From: Anaerocolumna chitinilytica
GTDB taxonomy: Bacteria; Bacillota; Clostridia; Lachnospirales; Lachnospiraceae
Length of the DNA stretch: 64,000 nucleotides
Reading direction: 5' to 3'
NCBI RefSeq assembly: GCF_014218355.1
Contig: NZ_AP023368.1
Span: forward strand, 1,430,001-1,494,000
In this document: piece by piece, positions 46,321-58,418 of the stretch
Layout: each line of letters begins with the position of its first letter
How positions within the stretch are numbered: the stretch's first letter is position 1
Made by a program: the position numbers and the translations under genes
Notes under the pieces: model-generated
Told to the model about the DNA's origin: nothing
Database searches by the model: none
What the model saw: only the letters and a program-made list of their open reading frames with translations

Positions 46321-49300
46321 ATGAAAAAGCATGTCATTACGATATTCTTGATATTAACGGTCATGCTGCTTATACCGGCAAAAGCCGTATTTGCAGAAAC
46401 TTTAGAGGATAATCTAAATAATCTGGCTGGACCAACAGGTCAGTACAACACGAAACTGTCACCGGTGTATTTGAAAAATAATGCAGAAGAGGAGTCCATA
46501 AGCCCGCAAAGCGGTGAATTGACACTTCAACAAACAGATTATACACTGCCAGGCCGTAATGGTCTTAATCTGGAAATAAAAAGAATCTATAAGAGCGGTG
46601 CTTCTAATGTGAAAGATATGAAGACTGAATACTCAAATGGTGCCTGGGTAGACACCGTTTATTCCGATGCCAATACCACATCTTTTTATGAAGACAGGTA
46701 TGATATTGGTATAGGAATGAGATTTTCCTTTCCGGCAATAGAGGTAAGAAAAAATTCCGACAACTCAAGCTATATGTTCCTGCATACGGAAAGCGGAGAT
46801 GTATATAGGCTAAGAGCTTACCTGCAGGAAGACAAGACAATTTACCTGCCTGACGGACAGACTGTAAAGGATGTAACAGTTCAGGAAAGTACCGGATATA
46901 CAAACGGACAGAAGGATGGTACCTCCAAATACGTAATGTCAGGTAAGGATGGGAAGAAAACTTACTTTTCGGAAGATGGCAGGGTGCTTGGAATCGTTGA
47001 CAGGTATGGTAATACAATAAAATTCGAATATGTCACACAAAACTATACCATTGACGGAACAAACAGAACCAAAGAACTGATTTCGCGGATAACAGATACA
47101 GTCGGCAGAGTCGTAACCATTGATTATAATGAGGATTACTCTTATAAGCCGGGAGCTATAAAGAATGGAAGCTATTCGGCTGACGACAGCTACAAAGCAT
47201 CCCAGAATCCGAATAGTTCAAATACAGGAGATTTGGAAGGGAAGTTTCAAGTTGTAGTTAATCTTCCCGATGGTAAAAAAATAGTATATGATAAAACGGC
47301 TGCACTTATCAGCAGTCAAAACAGCGTAATCAGAACCAGGCTCCAAAGGGTATATGACATCGATGGAAAAGTCAAATATCATTTCTGGTATGAACAGCCG
47401 GAACTTGGTTTCACCTATATGAATGGCAAGACCTATAGTGCCTATAACAAATATGAGAATCTTGTACAGGTGGATTATTGCAAGAGCAACAAGATAAAAA
47501 GATATGAATATAGCATGTATACCAAAAAGCTTAACGGAAATTCGGGCAGTATGCAATACCGTAAGATTGTGGATGTAAAAGAGCTGGAAAAGAAAGGCTT
47601 TGATGACTCTAAAACCGATTTCCTGAATAAATTTATCTGTGATGCTAAAAATCACCTGACGTATACCTATACCAATGAGGCGGATGGATTTGGTATCCCG
47701 AAATATAGTGAGGATAATACATACCTTAAGGATACCTATAAATATTATACCAAGAAGGTTGAATATAGTGATGACAGCGAAACAGGGCTTGTAACGACCC
47801 AATATACGTATAATGGTCTGCAGGAAGCAGTTCTTACAGAAGAAACAGGAAGCGATCATAAAATCGTCACAGTAACAAAGCATGATGAAATGAAGCTCCC
47901 TGTCATGACCATGCAGACCTTTTATAATATAAACGGAGCTGTACAGAGTAAACCTGCTATAAAATATGAAAATTTTAGATATGACGAATATGGAAACCTT
48001 ACAAACTATACGGGACCGGAGGCCGTAAGGAATTCTGATGGGACAGTAAAGGAAAATGATCCTCATACGGTTACCTATTCTTATGATTACCAGCGGTATC
48101 ATGTTCTTATTTTAAAGACCTGGCATCAGAATGAAAAAACCCTTAGTCAGATTAAGTTTACACCGGATGATAAAGGCAATATTATAAGGGAAGAGCATAT
48201 AAATGCAAGTGGAAACGGTGACAGTGCACTGACTGAGTATGAATACGACAGCTACGGGAATATGATTCGTAAGACGGTTCATTCCCCTGAAAAGGACTAT
48301 GTTACCAGTTATGAGTATGGCAAAGATGCCGATGGAGTGGACCAGAAAGGCGTTTTTCTTACCAAACAGTATGCGGTGGTAGATGGTGCCGAGGTTTCCC
48401 AGTCATATTCGTATTATTTCAATACCGGAAATAAGAAAGCGGAAGTGGATGGTAACGGAAATAGAACCGAGTATGGGTATGATTCTCTTGAAAGGCTTAT
48501 CAGAGAAACATTTGCCGATGGAACCACCAAACAATATTCCTATACGGACTCTGTAGGTAAAAATAGCACGATTGAATACACTGATCCGAAAGGAAATAAA
48601 TTCCTATATGAATATGATGTTTTAGGAAATCTTGTAGCCTACAGCATATATGATAAAAACAAATGGGTTAATCTGGAGAAAACGGAGTACGACTATAGAG
48701 GGAATAAACGAAAGACTATCGATTCTAATGGGCAAAGTACAAGATTTACATATGACAGCGCAGACCGGCTAGTAAAAAAGGAATATTATGAAAACGATGT
48801 AACACGCAAGGAAAGTCTATCCGTAAGCTACGAGTATGCTTCAGATGCTGGTTTGTGGCAAACAGTGGCAATTACCGATGAAGAAGGGTATCAAAAAAAG
48901 TATAGTTATGATATTCTGAACAGGCTTATAAAAGAAGAGATATCTCCTGTAAAAGACAACACCGTGATAGATGCAACTATCTACACTTATGATTATGAGG
49001 GAAATCAAACCAGCGTCACAGATGCAAAAGGTTATAAAACACAGTTTGTATATGACGGACTTGGAAGAATCATTGAGAAGACAGATGCATTAAACAACAA
49101 GTCACTGCTCACATATAGCAATACCGGTAAGGTGTTAACTACAGAAGAGCCGGGAAACAGAACTACACAAAGCATATATGATGCTGCAGGAAGAATTACA
49201 GAGGAAAGAGTGTCCCTAAAGGGCTCGTCAGATTACGATTATACGAAGTATTCTTATGATAACGCGAACAACATTACCAAGCTTTTGCAGGGAAAGGTAT

Positions 49301-52300
49301 CAAATGGAAAAGACAGCAGATCTTCTCTAAGCGATTATGAATATAATTCAATGAATCGCATTACTAACGAGTATAAGCATATAGACACCAATAGAAGCGG
49401 GCATATCCGTTATACCTATGATAATAACGGTAATAAGCAGGAGGTCATGGAATTCATAGATACAGCCGGAACCAAATATATCAGAGAGTCATACAAATAT
49501 GATTTTCATGATAAAGTTGTGGAAGAAGAGAAATCCATGGTCGGATATGCCGGATTAAAAGTTACCGCGGAGCAAGGACATTACAAAAGGGCATACATTC
49601 TTGATTATGAAGGGAATATTCTGAGCGAAACAACCTATAACGGAGATACTCAGGATACGGTTATATATACCTATGACTACCGAAATAGAGTGTTGACGAA
49701 GTCGGAACCGTATACTTCTGATGGTATGACAAAGACCAGCTCCTACCAGTATGATAAAAAGGGTAACCTTGTGAAACAAACAGTAACCCGCACAGTAAAC
49801 GGCAGCGAACAGAACTGCTCAACAATATATACCTATGACGGTCTCGGAAATCTCACAGGTGAATCAGACCCATACGGTTATACCACAAGATATATCTATG
49901 ACGCGAACAATAACTGCATAAAGAAAATTGATTCCCGCTACTACAATCAACCTACTGATACGGCTCCGGGAACAGAATATGAGTATGATGCCTTGAACCG
50001 GCTGGTACAGACCACTGTCTTTGACGGCACAGGCAGAACAGTTATTGCCTATAATGAATATGACGGCAGAGGAAATATAATTAAGAGTGTTAACGGAGAA
50101 GGATATAATGCATCAAACCCATCAGCATCCATTGGCAGTTTGTATGAATATGATGCATCAAACCGCGTTATAAAGTTTATTTCCGCACAGCGGGCTGTAA
50201 AGGAATATACCTATGACGGCTCCGGGAGGGCTCTCTCAGAAAAAGATGGGATGGGCGGAACCACAACCTATGAATATTATTTAAATGGTATTTTAAAAAG
50301 TAAGGTTTCTCAGGATGGTATTGGTGAGAAGTATGAGTATGATCTTACCGGTAATGCAGAGATTTTCAAAACAGACAGAGCAGGCTTTAAGACAGCCATA
50401 TATAATAATGTATTCGGAAGTCCTTACAGAATAGATTATCCGGACGGAACGACCGAAATTTTCAACTATGATGAGAAGGGACAGAAGATTCAAAGTACCG
50501 ATAAAGCAGGTAATTCAAAGTACTTTGAGTACGATCCATCCGGAAATCTTATTTCGGAAAAAGATTTTATACGTTCTGCGGACAATTTTAGGTACTATAA
50601 GCAGACTACTAACAGCTATGACAAATCAAACAGTTTACTATCAAGTGAAACATGGGAGCTAAAGGTACCTGCTGCAGGCGGTCAGAGTATCAGGACATCT
50701 GTAGGAGACCAGGTAAGCTATGTTTATGATAAGCTGGGAAGACTGATATGTACATCCGGTCCAAACGGGCGGGAAACTCTTAACACCTATGACCGGATAG
50801 GAAACTTGGTTTTAAGGGAACAAAAGGTTTCAGAAGGAGATTATAATGCTACGGAATTCACTTATGATATACAGTCAAGGGTTACCAATACTGCTGTAAT
50901 GGTAGAAACCGCTGATCTGGATATGAACCTTATTGGTGATGCCAAGCCCGGAGAAGGGAAATACGCTTCAAGAATAAAGGCGCAAACCCAAAATGAATAT
51001 GACAGCACCGGTAAAATTAAGAGCACTTTAGATGCAAACGGTAACCTGACGGAATATGGATATGATCTTGATGGAAGATTAGTTAAAAAAACAGACGCCC
51101 TGGGAAATACCACCTTATATACCTATGACCTTAACGGAAATCTGATAGAAGAAAAGAATGCAAGAGGGATTTCTACCTTTTATGAATATGACAGCTTAAA
51201 TAGGCTTATTCGTAAAAAAGCTCCTGCAGCAGGTGAAGGCGTCGCAATTACACGCTATATTTACGACAATATGGGAAACCTTATCAAAGAAATTGCCCCG
51301 AATAATTATCAGGCCGAAAAAGATACAGATGAGCAGGCTGCGACCATGAAGGGAATTTCCTACACTTATGACAGTATGAACCGGAGACTGTCTTCTATCT
51401 CTCCGGAAGGTAAAGTACTTCAGGTACTCCGATACGACAAAAACGGTAACCCTGATAAGATGGTGGATGGCTTACGCTATAACGGCGATATTGACTCCTC
51501 CAAAGGAACAGTATATACCTATGATGCCCTGGGACATGTAACTGCACAGGAAGACCCGCTTGGGAACCAATCACTCTATCAGTATGATGTACGAGGTAAC
51601 CTCATAAAACAGACAAATAAGAGGGGAAATACCACACAATATGAATATAATACGGATGAAACACTGTTGAAGGTAAGCTATGCCGATGGCGGAGTCATAG
51701 AGTATCTCTATGACCTGTTGGGTAGAAAGATTGAAGCAAAGGATCAACGGGGATTTGTAACTACCTATGCCTATAACGCCTTTGGAAGTCTCAGATATGT
51801 GAAGGATCCCTACGAAAACAAGGTAGAGTATAAATACGACCTGAACGGTAACATGGTCACGCAAAAGGATAAGAACGGCAGTATGACCACTTACCTCTAT
51901 GATGCCAGTAATAGAGTAATCGAGAAAAGACTGCCATTGGATAAAGATGGCAGCGGCAGCGTAATTTATGCAAGAGAAAAATATTACTTTGATGAGGTGG
52001 GCAATCTCAAATCACTTATACGGACAGGAACAAAGGACAAGACCTCGACGCGGACCACAAACTATACTTATTATGATAATAATCTTCCCTATACTACAAC
52101 GGATGACAGTGGAGCAAAATCCATAAACAGCTATGACCTGAACGGAAATCTCATAAAGCTTGAAAGACTGAGATCAAAAGATACGGAAGGTAATGCCATC
52201 TATCATATACAAGAATCTGTATATGATGATAGTAATCGCCTTATAAAGAGCATAAAACTGGCGGACAAGCAGGATATATACGAATTTGAGAGCCTGCCTG

Positions 52301-55300
52301 GTTCCGGGTCACTTACAGATAGCAGGTATGAGGGCAGAGTTAGACTAATAACTGAATATGAGTACGATTTATTAGGAAATAAGACGAAGGAAACCAGCCC
52401 ATCAGGAAATATAACTACTTATACTTACGATTTTATGAATAGGGTGCAGACGGTATCCAGATTAGTAAACAGCAATCTTACAAAAATAAGTTACAAGTAT
52501 GATGCGGAAGGGAACAAAACAGGCGAAATTAATGAGCGTGGGTTTGAAAAAGGTTACACTTATGATGTCGTAAACCGATTAAAAACAGTTACGGATGCCA
52601 CCGGTTATACCTTCACCTATAACTATGACCTTGCCGGTAATAAAATCAGTGACACCAATGCAAAAAACAGTACAATAACTTACAGCTATGACAAGCTGAA
52701 CAGACTCAAAACTACCACGGACCCCTTCGGCATTGTTATAAGCACCAGGGATTATGATGTAAATGGAAACTTGGTAAAGGAGTATGATGCAAAAGGTAAT
52801 CCTGAGCTTTACAGCTATGATCTGGCTGGGAGACTTGTGAAGATAACCAGCCGTGAGGGAAATGAAACAAGGTATGAGTACAACCATTACGGAGAGAAAG
52901 TCAAGGTCACGGACGGTCTTGGCAATCCTACCTCATATGAGTATGACGGTGCGGGAAGACTTATCAGGGTCACAGATGCCAATGGAATAAAAACCGCTTA
53001 TACTTATGATCTGGCAGGCAATAAGCTCTATATGACGGATGGCCGCGGCAAGACAACCACTTATACTTATGGAGCCTTAGGCAAATTAAGATCCGTGAAA
53101 GATGCAGATGGCGGAGTCACACTGTATCAGTATGACCTTGAAGGCAATGTAGTCCAAATGACTGACAGGAATGGATACCACACAGACTACATCTATGACA
53201 GCCGGAAGCTACTTCTTAAGAAAAATGTAGAGGAAACGGCTGACAGTATCTCTTATAGCTATGATGCAGCAGGTAACAGAACAGGTATGTCGGATGAAAG
53301 CGGGGATACTGTCTATACCTATGATGCAAATAACAGACTGACTGTGATAAAGAAGAAGGGGCAAACGCAGATAAGCTATACCTATGATCAGATTGGAAAT
53401 ATAGTAAAGGTTATTGATGCAGCAGGAAATGTCACCGCTTACACCTATGACAAAGCAAGCCGTATGGAAACCGTGACTTTTGAAGGAGGGAAGCTCACCT
53501 ACCAATATGATGAGAACGGTAACCGAAGCTCCCTTACCTATGACGGCGGTGTGAAAGAAGTATACGAATACAATAAGGACAACAAGGTCATAACCCTAGT
53601 TAATAAGAAAGCGGGCGGAGATGAAATATCACGCTATCGCTATACCTATGATGGGGCAGGCAGGCAGACAACAAAGACCGATAACTATGGAATTACAAAC
53701 TATACCTATGACAAGGCAGGTAGGATACTAAAGGTCGACGGTCCGGGTAAGATTGATATTTATGCTTATGATGGCGCCGGAAACCGTATAGCAGTAAACG
53801 AAACCTACAAGTCCCTGCAGCCTTCCGATTTTGTTGACGACATATCGGGAAAAGATGTACAATATATCTTAAAGAAGACGGATTACACCTATTCCAATGC
53901 AGGTAAGCTGCAAAAGCTGGTGGAGAGGATGTATGATGATTCGAATAAAGAAGTGCTGCGTAAGACGGTCAATTACTATTATGATGGCAACGGTAACGAA
54001 CTGAGTAATACGGCAAGCTGGACGCATCCCCATAATATCAAGCTGAGACAGTCGACGAAAGGGTCTGTGTATGACGAGAACAGTGAGAACGGGACTGACC
54101 TGTTGATAGACCGAACAAACAACACCTTTGACGGCTTTGACAGACTTGTAAATACAGAACACATATCCACAGGGGCAAGATCCGAAACAGCATTCTTGTA
54201 TAATGGTGATAATCTAAGAGTAAGTAAAACCGTAAAAAAATCAACCGGTGGATATAAGGAGGAAGTAACCAATTACCTGTATGACAGACAGAATGTCATA
54301 CTTGAGACAGATGCAAACAACAAGGTAAGAACAAGATATGTAAAAGGCATCAACTACATAGCAAGTATCAGTGCAGGAGACATAACGTCCTACTTCCTGT
54401 TCAACGGACATGGGGATGTGGTACAGACCGTAGATAAAACAGGAGAAGTGCAGAATAACTATGACTATGATATCTGGGGAAATCCTACATTAGTGGTTGA
54501 GACAGCAGAATGCGCCATCAGGTATGCGGGAGAATTCTATGATTCCGAGACCGGTCTGTATTACCTGAGGGCAAGATATTATGACCCTTATATCGGAAGA
54601 TTCCTGTCGGAAGACAGCTACTGGGGTGAAGATGATAATCCGCTGAGCCTGAACCGATACACCTATGCCCACAATGACCCTATACAGTATTTAGACCCGA
54701 CCGGGCATGCGGTATTAAAGAAAGGTGCAAAGGGTGACGGAGTAGTAGCGGTACAGGAAATGCTGAAGGACCTTGGATATAATATAGGGACCAAGAGTCC
54801 GGATGGAGTCTTTGGTGCCAAAACAGAAGCAGCCATCATCAAATTCCAGAAGGATTATGGTCTGAAAGCAGACGGAATCATTGGAAATCAGTCACTAACG
54901 GCACTTAAGACCTTGTCAAGTATAGAGAAGAACCCGTATATGCCAGATTATGCAAAAGACTCCGCAAGGGATTCTATTGCAACTGCCAAGACAGGTGATA
55001 TAAAGGATGGCACGATACTGATGCCTGAGAAGGCAGTTAACAAGGCCTTAGAGAATGTGTCGACTGTAAGAACGTCAACCAACGGAGGTTCGGTGCAGAC
55101 TGAGGTAAAAGACAATAAGATAGTAATAACCTCAGCAACGCTAGGGAAAACGAATGCAAATGGAACCGAAGTTAAGGTAACACCGGGAAAAGACATACGT
55201 GCTGATTCGGATAAGGACGTTGCGAAGTTTTCGGGTAAAGTAACGGCAGAAGATAAAAAACTGGAAACGGTAAAAATCCAGACTAAAACAACAACAGATA

Positions 55301-55905
55301 CAACAAAATCAACGTCAACACCTCCGAAGAAATCCGTTGATGATAAAGGAACGGGGAATACTGATGGATCAAATAACAAACCTAAAACGCAGCAGGAAAG
55401 TTCATTTGTATTTAATCCGAGTGGCGTGATAGCGGTAACAGGAGGAATGTTTGTTGAAGAACAAGTGGCAAAAGTAGCAGTATCTAATCCGTATGTAGCA
55501 GCTACTGCCATCCTGACAGGAGTTTTTACGTTCTTATGGCCGGCTCAAAAAGTTAATGTAGGCGAAGATGAATTGTTAGCTGAGGCGAAAAAGACTGATC
55601 AGAATGCTGAGGAAGTGGGTAAGAGCGGAGACAAAACGTATGGAGATGGTGATTATCCTAAAGACCCAAGTGAATTAGTTGAGCAAGGATGGAAGGATGT
55701 GACCGACCCTAGAGATAAATCAGGGAATAAAACATATGAGAATCCAGAGACAGGTGAAAAGGTAAGGTATGATGGAAAAGGGGATGGCGAAGGGCACTAT
55801 CATAGGTATAATCCAGACTCAACAGGACCAAACGACAGATACCTTGATAAAAATGGGAATCCAGTACGTGATGGTTCAAAACCTTCACATTTATATCCGA
55901 ATTAA
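46321..55905 (+). CDS. Giant RHS/YD-repeat cell-surface protein with peptidoglycan-binding module and C-terminal toxin-like tip
   Basis: A 3194-residue protein similar in plan to WapA and other RHS polymorphic toxins. A signal peptide (1-26) leads to an N-terminal beta-rich region with DUF6531-like features ([19 protein letters not shown]), then dozens of YD repeats (YxYDxxGNL, about residues 450-2700). The RHS core closes with [19 protein letters not shown] and DPTGHA (about 2740-2795). Next is a PG_binding_1 module (2797-2865, with [20 protein letters not shown]), a Thr/Lys-rich linker, a hydrophobic segment (about 3034-3075) and a ~100-residue tip rich in Gly, Asp and His ([14 protein letters not shown]). 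The tip is probably a toxin of unassigned activity. An immunity-like gene follows. Confidence 0.92.
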   Translation: MKKHVITIFLILTVMLLIPAKAVFAETLEDNLNNLAGPTGQYNTKLSPVYLKNNAEEESISPQSGELTLQQTDYTLPGRNGLNLEIKRIYKSGASNVKDMKTEYSNGAWVDTVYSDANTTSFYEDRYDIGIGMRFSFPAIEVRKNSDNSSYMFLHTESGDVYRLRAYLQEDKTIYLPDGQTVKDVTVQESTGYTNGQKDGTSKYVMSGKDGKKTYFSEDGRVLGIVDRYGNTIKFEYVTQNYTIDGTNRTKELISRITDTVGRVVTIDYNEDYSYKPGAIKNGSYSADDSYKASQNPNSSNTGDLEGKFQVVVNLPDGKKIVYDKTAALISSQNSVIRTRLQRVYDIDGKVKYHFWYEQPELGFTYMNGKTYSAYNKYENLVQVDYCKSNKIKRYEYSMYTKKLNGNSGSMQYRKIVDVKELEKKGFDDSKTDFLNKFICDAKNHLTYTYTNEADGFGIPKYSEDNTYLKDTYKYYTKKVEYSDDSETGLVTTQYTYNGLQEAVLTEETGSDHKIVTVTKHDEMKLPVMTMQTFYNINGAVQSKPAIKYENFRYDEYGNLTNYTGPEAVRNSDGTVKENDPHTVTYSYDYQRYHVLILKTWHQNEKTLSQIKFTPDDKGNIIREEHINASGNGDSALTEYEYDSYGNMIRKTVHSPEKDYVTSYEYGKDADGVDQKGVFLTKQYAVVDGAEVSQSYSYYFNTGNKKAEVDGNGNRTEYGYDSLERLIRETFADGTTKQYSYTDSVGKNSTIEYTDPKGNKFLYEYDVLGNLVAYSIYDKNKWVNLEKTEYDYRGNKRKTIDSNGQSTRFTYDSADRLVKKEYYENDVTRKESLSVSYEYASDAGLWQTVAITDEEGYQKKYSYDILNRLIKEEISPVKDNTVIDATIYTYDYEGNQTSVTDAKGYKTQFVYDGLGRIIEKTDALNNKSLLTYSNTGKVLTTEEPGNRTTQSIYDAAGRITEERVSLKGSSDYDYTKYSYDNANNITKLLQGKVSNGKDSRSSLSDYEYNSMNRITNEYKHIDTNRSGHIRYTYDNNGNKQEVMEFIDTAGTKYIRESYKYDFHDKVVEEEKSMVGYAGLKVTAEQGHYKRAYILDYEGNILSETTYNGDTQDTVIYTYDYRNRVLTKSEPYTSDGMTKTSSYQYDKKGNLVKQTVTRTVNGSEQNCSTIYTYDGLGNLTGESDPYGYTTRYIYDANNNCIKKIDSRYYNQPTDTAPGTEYEYDALNRLVQTTVFDGTGRTVIAYNEYDGRGNIIKSVNGEGYNASNPSASIGSLYEYDASNRVIKFISAQRAVKEYTYDGSGRALSEKDGMGGTTTYEYYLNGILKSKVSQDGIGEKYEYDLTGNAEIFKTDRAGFKTAIYNNVFGSPYRIDYPDGTTEIFNYDEKGQKIQSTDKAGNSKYFEYDPSGNLISEKDFIRSADNFRYYKQTTNSYDKSNSLLSSETWELKVPAAGGQSIRTSVGDQVSYVYDKLGRLICTSGPNGRETLNTYDRIGNLVLREQKVSEGDYNATEFTYDIQSRVTNTAVMVETADLDMNLIGDAKPGEGKYASRIKAQTQNEYDSTGKIKSTLDANGNLTEYGYDLDGRLVKKTDALGNTTLYTYDLNGNLIEEKNARGISTFYEYDSLNRLIRKKAPAAGEGVAITRYIYDNMGNLIKEIAPNNYQAEKDTDEQAATMKGISYTYDSMNRRLSSISPEGKVLQVLRYDKNGNPDKMVDGLRYNGDIDSSKGTVYTYDALGHVTAQEDPLGNQSLYQYDVRGNLIKQTNKRGNTTQYEYNTDETLLKVSYADGGVIEYLYDLLGRKIEAKDQRGFVTTYAYNAFGSLRYVKDPYENKVEYKYDLNGNMVTQKDKNGSMTTYLYDASNRVIEKRLPLDKDGSGSVIYAREKYYFDEVGNLKSLIRTGTKDKTSTRTTNYTYYDNNLPYTTTDDSGAKSINSYDLNGNLIKLERLRSKDTEGNAIYHIQESVYDDSNRLIKSIKLADKQDIYEFESLPGSGSLTDSRYEGRVRLITEYEYDLLGNKTKETSPSGNITTYTYDFMNRVQTVSRLVNSNLTKISYKYDAEGNKTGEINERGFEKGYTYDVVNRLKTVTDATGYTFTYNYDLAGNKISDTNAKNSTITYSYDKLNRLKTTTDPFGIVISTRDYDVNGNLVKEYDAKGNPELYSYDLAGRLVKITSREGNETRYEYNHYGEKVKVTDGLGNPTSYEYDGAGRLIRVTDANGIKTAYTYDLAGNKLYMTDGRGKTTTYTYGALGKLRSVKDADGGVTLYQYDLEGNVVQMTDRNGYHTDYIYDSRKLLLKKNVEETADSISYSYDAAGNRTGMSDESGDTVYTYDANNRLTVIKKKGQTQISYTYDQIGNIVKVIDAAGNVTAYTYDKASRMETVTFEGGKLTYQYDENGNRSSLTYDGGVKEVYEYNKDNKVITLVNKKAGGDEISRYRYTYDGAGRQTTKTDNYGITNYTYDKAGRILKVDGPGKIDIYAYDGAGNRIAVNETYKSLQPSDFVDDISGKDVQYILKKTDYTYSNAGKLQKLVERMYDDSNKEVLRKTVNYYYDGNGNELSNTASWTHPHNIKLRQSTKGSVYDENSENGTDLLIDRTNNTFDGFDRLVNTEHISTGARSETAFLYNGDNLRVSKTVKKSTGGYKEEVTNYLYDRQNVILETDANNKVRTRYVKGINYIASISAGDITSYFLFNGHGDVVQTVDKTGEVQNNYDYDIWGNPTLVVETAECAIRYAGEFYDSETGLYYLRARYYDPYIGRFLSEDSYWGEDDNPLSLNRYTYAHNDPIQYLDPTGHAVLKKGAKGDGVVAVQEMLKDLGYNIGTKSPDGVFGAKTEAAIIKFQKDYGLKADGIIGNQSLTALKTLSSIEKNPYMPDYAKDSARDSIATAKTGDIKDGTILMPEKAVNKALENVSTVRTSTNGGSVQTEVKDNKIVITSATLGKTNANGTEVKVTPGKDIRADSDKDVAKFSGKVTAEDKKLETVKIQTKTTTDTTKSTSTPPKKSVDDKGTGNTDGSNNKPKTQQESSFVFNPSGVIAVTGGMFVEEQVAKVAVSNPYVAATAILTGVFTFLWPAQKVNVGEDELLAEAKKTDQNAEEVGKSGDKTYGDGDYPKDPSELVEQGWKDVTDPRDKSGNKTYENPETGEKVRYDGKGDGEGHYHRYNPDSTGPNDRYLDKNGNPVRDGSKPSHLYPN

Positions 55906-55925
55906 GAATGGAGGAATAGAATCAA

Positions 55926-56318
55926 ATGAGAATATATGAGTATTTTGAAAAAAATTCTTTTCATGACAGTTATATTTCTCAAGTTTATTATGACACAAAG
56001 GGAATACTTAGGATAATAGTAGTGCAATTGTTAAGTGAACTGAACATTGATTATTGTAGTATTAAAGATGTTAATACTGACGATCAAGTTGAGATTGAAG
56101 TAAGATTGACAGGAATTGATTATATTTGTCATGAAGATAGGGATTACTTAGATTCAGAAATAACTTCTGTCGAGGTGGGAAGTATTAATGGCAATGAAGT
56201 TATTCTTGTTAGACTATATAATTATAGCGGTGGTATGGTATACAGGGAAATATATATTAGAGGAAAGAATATGCAAATAGAATACGAAGTTTTAAGAAAA
56301 GTTAGCGATACGAACTAA
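55926..56318 (+). CDS. Putative immunity protein for the RHS tip
   Basis: A 130-residue acidic soluble protein with no signal peptide, starting 20 bases after the RHS stop with GGAGG upstream. Its sequence opens MRIYEYFEKNSFHDSYI and is otherwise unfamiliar. Small size, acidity, position and cytoplasmic location are what is expected of the immunity partner of a polymorphic toxin. The assignment is by context, not by homology that I can name. Confidence 0.65.
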   Translation: MRIYEYFEKNSFHDSYISQVYYDTKGILRIIVVQLLSELNIDYCSIKDVNTDDQVEIEVRLTGIDYICHEDRDYLDSEITSVEVGSINGNEVILVRLYNYSGGMVYREIYIRGKNMQIEYEVLRKVSDTN

Positions 56319-56404
56319 TAATTTATTCTTTTTTCGAAATATATATTATAATTAATCTACTTTTCTTCGCTCACGTTTATGACATGGGAAATTTGAACCA
56401 TATT

Positions 56405-56435
56405 GGCCACATAGCTTCGGCTGTTGTGGCCCTTT
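56405..56435 (+). terminator. UUCG-capped terminator, copy 1
   Basis: GGCCACATAGC-TTCG-GCTGTTGTGGCC at 56405-56431, then CCTTTT. Related copies lie at 57487 and 58165. Confidence 0.85.
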
Positions 56436-56617
56436 TCAATATTGGAAAACAAAAAGGTAATGCTCCGCGTGATAATCAAAAACAAAATGAGCAAACAGAT
56501 AAAATTGCCCGAGAATATCGTATATGGTATGTTGAAAAATCATACCTAATACCGTATGCCAGAACTACCCAAAGAGAAAGCAATGCGATATACTTTAAGA
56601 AAGATTTGGAAATGTAA
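56436..56617 (+). pseudogene. Displaced toxin-tip fragment, cassette 2
   Basis: The open frame reads NIGKQKGNAPRDNQKQNEQT and continues for about 40 residues to a stop at 56617. The phrase NAPRDNQKQN resembles the NAPGDNKAQNKQ-type segment found near the end of many RHS toxin tips. There is no ribosome site, and the upstream part of any toxin gene is absent. The frame can be opened at ATG 56384, but this passes through the terminator. I read it as a silent leftover tip. Confidence 0.5.
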
Positions 56618-56689
56618 CGACACAGAACACCGGCAATCTAAGTGTTTTAATAAAGAAGAATATTTAAAGGTTATAAAATTTAGTTGTTA

Positions 56690-57002
56690 ATGCCAAGGGA
56701 GCGGATAAGAGTAATTTACCAAATAATGGAAGAAACTCCACCAGTTAACGCAGGTAAGCAAGGAAAGCATGTCCAAGGCATCAAAATGATATGGCAAGTA
56801 AATCTCAATGGATAACAGGCGAAAATGGTGTTGACGAAACACAAGAGACTTGGCAAAATGGTACGGAGTTACCGGATGAGACTAGAGTAAGGGATACAGG
56901 TAAAGTAGTTGGACAAAATGGTGAAACTGAGTAAGAGTTTCTGTTGATAGTGATGGAAATATACACGGACATCCAGTAAATCCAGGCAGATATTTAAAAT
57001 AA
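56690..57002 (+). pseudogene. Displaced toxin-tip fragment, cassette 3 (type-50-like), two frameshifts
   Basis: Three frames must be joined to read a continuous peptide. PPVNAGKQGKHVQG (frame from 56726) continues as HQNDMASKSQWITGENGVDE (frame from about 56780) and then as SVDSDGNIHGHPVNPGRYLK, ending at 57002. The opening resembles the GKQ-KHI-GHNN phrase of polymorphic toxin type 50 tips. No leader or RHS core precedes it. The intact immunity-like gene at 57018 follows by 15 bases, as in an active cassette. Confidence 0.55.
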
Positions 57003-57017
57003 TTACAAGGAGAGCAT

Positions 57018-57464
57018 ATGATAAAAACTAATATTGGAAATGTCGACATTTTAATCAATGGACAGAGCTTCGATTATGAACCAATTAAACTACCTAATGT
57101 AGGAAAACAATATAAAGTTGATGGACGTTATAAAGTTGTAGTAGATAATATTGCGGTTAATGATGAAACTGTCATAGAATGCATATTACAAAATCAAGAC
57201 ACATTGCCTCTAAAGATAAATATCGAACCAGGTGAGGACTTAGCGTTACTAAGTTTTATGATTGACAATATGAAACTTAGTATAGGGGTACAAGGCGATA
57301 TACCAAGTATATTGTATGATTATTTAAATGATAGGTTACGTATAAGATTAACAAAATATGCTTCGATAATGAAACTTGACATTAATATTGCATGGATAAC
57401 AATGGATAACATTGAAAAGGAAAAGATATATACATGGTTTGCAGCTGACCCAACTGCAGAATAA
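57018..57464 (+). CDS. Putative orphan immunity protein
   Basis: A 148-residue soluble acidic protein, MIKTNIGNVDILINGQSFDY at the start, with no family I can name. It has a good AAGGAGAG site. It sits immediately after the broken type-50-like tip, which suggests that it is the retained immunity partner and may still protect against kin carrying that tip. A terminator (57487) follows. Confidence 0.6.
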   Translation: MIKTNIGNVDILINGQSFDYEPIKLPNVGKQYKVDGRYKVVVDNIAVNDETVIECILQNQDTLPLKINIEPGEDLALLSFMIDNMKLSIGVQGDIPSILYDYLNDRLRIRLTKYASIMKLDINIAWITMDNIEKEKIYTWFAADPTAE

Positions 57465-57486
57465 TTTAAATTAATAAATTTTATAC

Positions 57487-57520
57487 AAGGTCACAGTTAA
57501 GGCTGTTGTGGTCTTATTTA
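57487..57520 (+). terminator. Terminator, copy 2 of the cassette series
   Basis: AAGGTCACA pairs with TGTGGTCTT around GTTAAGGCTGT at 57487-57514, followed by ATTTATT. It is the most diverged of three related hairpins, and its TTCG loop is lost. Confidence 0.65.
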
Positions 57521-57563
57521 TTACTAGAAAAAATTAATATTCTACAGTTAGATAAATATATGA

Positions 57564-57710
57564 CATAAGGGTTATGATGTTGTGCCATCACTAACATCTA
57601 ACAATCCAAACCATGTATCAATTATTACCCATGGAGGACAAGCATTAACTGACATGGAAGCAGTGAACTTACAGAGCACATTTAACATTAAGCAAAACCC
57701 ATCAAAATAA
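57564..57710 (+). pseudogene. Displaced toxin-tip fragment, cassette 4
   Basis: A 48-codon frame reading HKGYDVVPSLTSNNPNHVSI and ending IKQNPSK, opened by no start codon and preceded by a stop. It looks like the extreme C terminus of a toxin tip. It is followed after 24 bases by an immunity-like gene with its own AAGGAGG. Confidence 0.45.
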
Positions 57711-57734
57711 TTGGAAGTTAACAAGGAGGTTATA

Positions 57735-58157
57735 GTGGATAATCAAAAAATAATGGATAAAATATCCATAGATAGTAATTTTAACTATCTAGGTTTTGAA
57801 AAGCCAGCTTTATCAACATTTGATATTGAATATTTTACGATTAAAGAAGGAGATATAGTTATTGGCTATCAAGATGAATAAGAATGGGAAGGAATAGTGA
57901 GATATGATTCAACACTTCCCAATGAAATGAAATGGTATTTAGAGTTAAACTTACAAAAAGAATATGGTGTTTCAAATGAAAGAATGGAAGGGAGAGATGA
58001 AGGGGCAAAGTCAGCAATTCCAGTAGGAGAGATAAGAGGAGAAATTGCAGTTGTCACCGCGATGCTTAATGATGGAATGGATATTGATACAGTTAAGAGA
58101 TATACACGACTATCTGAAACACGGCTAAAGAATATTTTGAAAAATTTAAATAGATAA
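57735..58157 (+). pseudogene. Immunity-like gene interrupted by one in-frame TAA
   Basis: GTG 57735 follows AAGGAGG. The frame runs 48 codons (IDSNFNYLGFEKPALSTFDI) to TAA at 57879-57881, then continues without shift (EWEGIVRYDSTLPNEMKWYL) to 58157. A GTG at 57897 could restart translation, but no ribosome site is seen. The last ~50 residues (GEIRGEIAVVTAMLNDGMDI and TRLSETRLKNIL) resemble tails of Rpn-type transposase-nuclease proteins, an odd end for an immunity protein and perhaps a fusion. Confidence 0.55.
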
Positions 58158-58164
58158 CCTTTAT

Positions 58165-58202
58165 AAAAGGTCACGTAGTTTCGGCTGATGTGGCCTTTTT
58201 TT
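58165..58202 (+). terminator. UUCG-capped terminator, copy 3
   Basis: AAAAGGTCACGTAGT-TTCG-GCTGATGTGGCCTTTT with a T-run to 58202. The core matches copy 1 at 56405. Confidence 0.9.
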
Positions 58203-58418
58203 CATCCATTTCTGTTCCAGTGGAGCTTGGTAGTTTTGGCAGTAATGGTTGTTTCTGATGGAGGCATGGACAGGTCAATATTAACATTTGGATAATAAGA
58301 CAGATGGTACCATTTCAGATAGTCCATCTATTCCTGAGAGTGATGAGTATTATATATTCAAAATTTAAGATGGGCCAAATGATGTTTCGATAATTTGTCA
58401 GCAAGTAGAATTGAAAAG

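Noticed and set aside
47218..48102. 294-codon minus-strand open frame inside the RHS gene
   Set aside because: It is a mirror of the biased YD-repeat codon pattern; other long antisense frames occur throughout the same gene.
54948..55511. 187-codon minus-strand open frame over the RHS linker
   Set aside because: It is antisense to the low-complexity Thr/Lys linker and lacks a ribosome site.
56384..56617. 77-codon frame starting ATGGGAAATTTG as a complete gene
   Set aside because: Its first codons cross the UUCG terminator at 56405-56431 and there is no ribosome site; only the later part looks like former toxin sequence.
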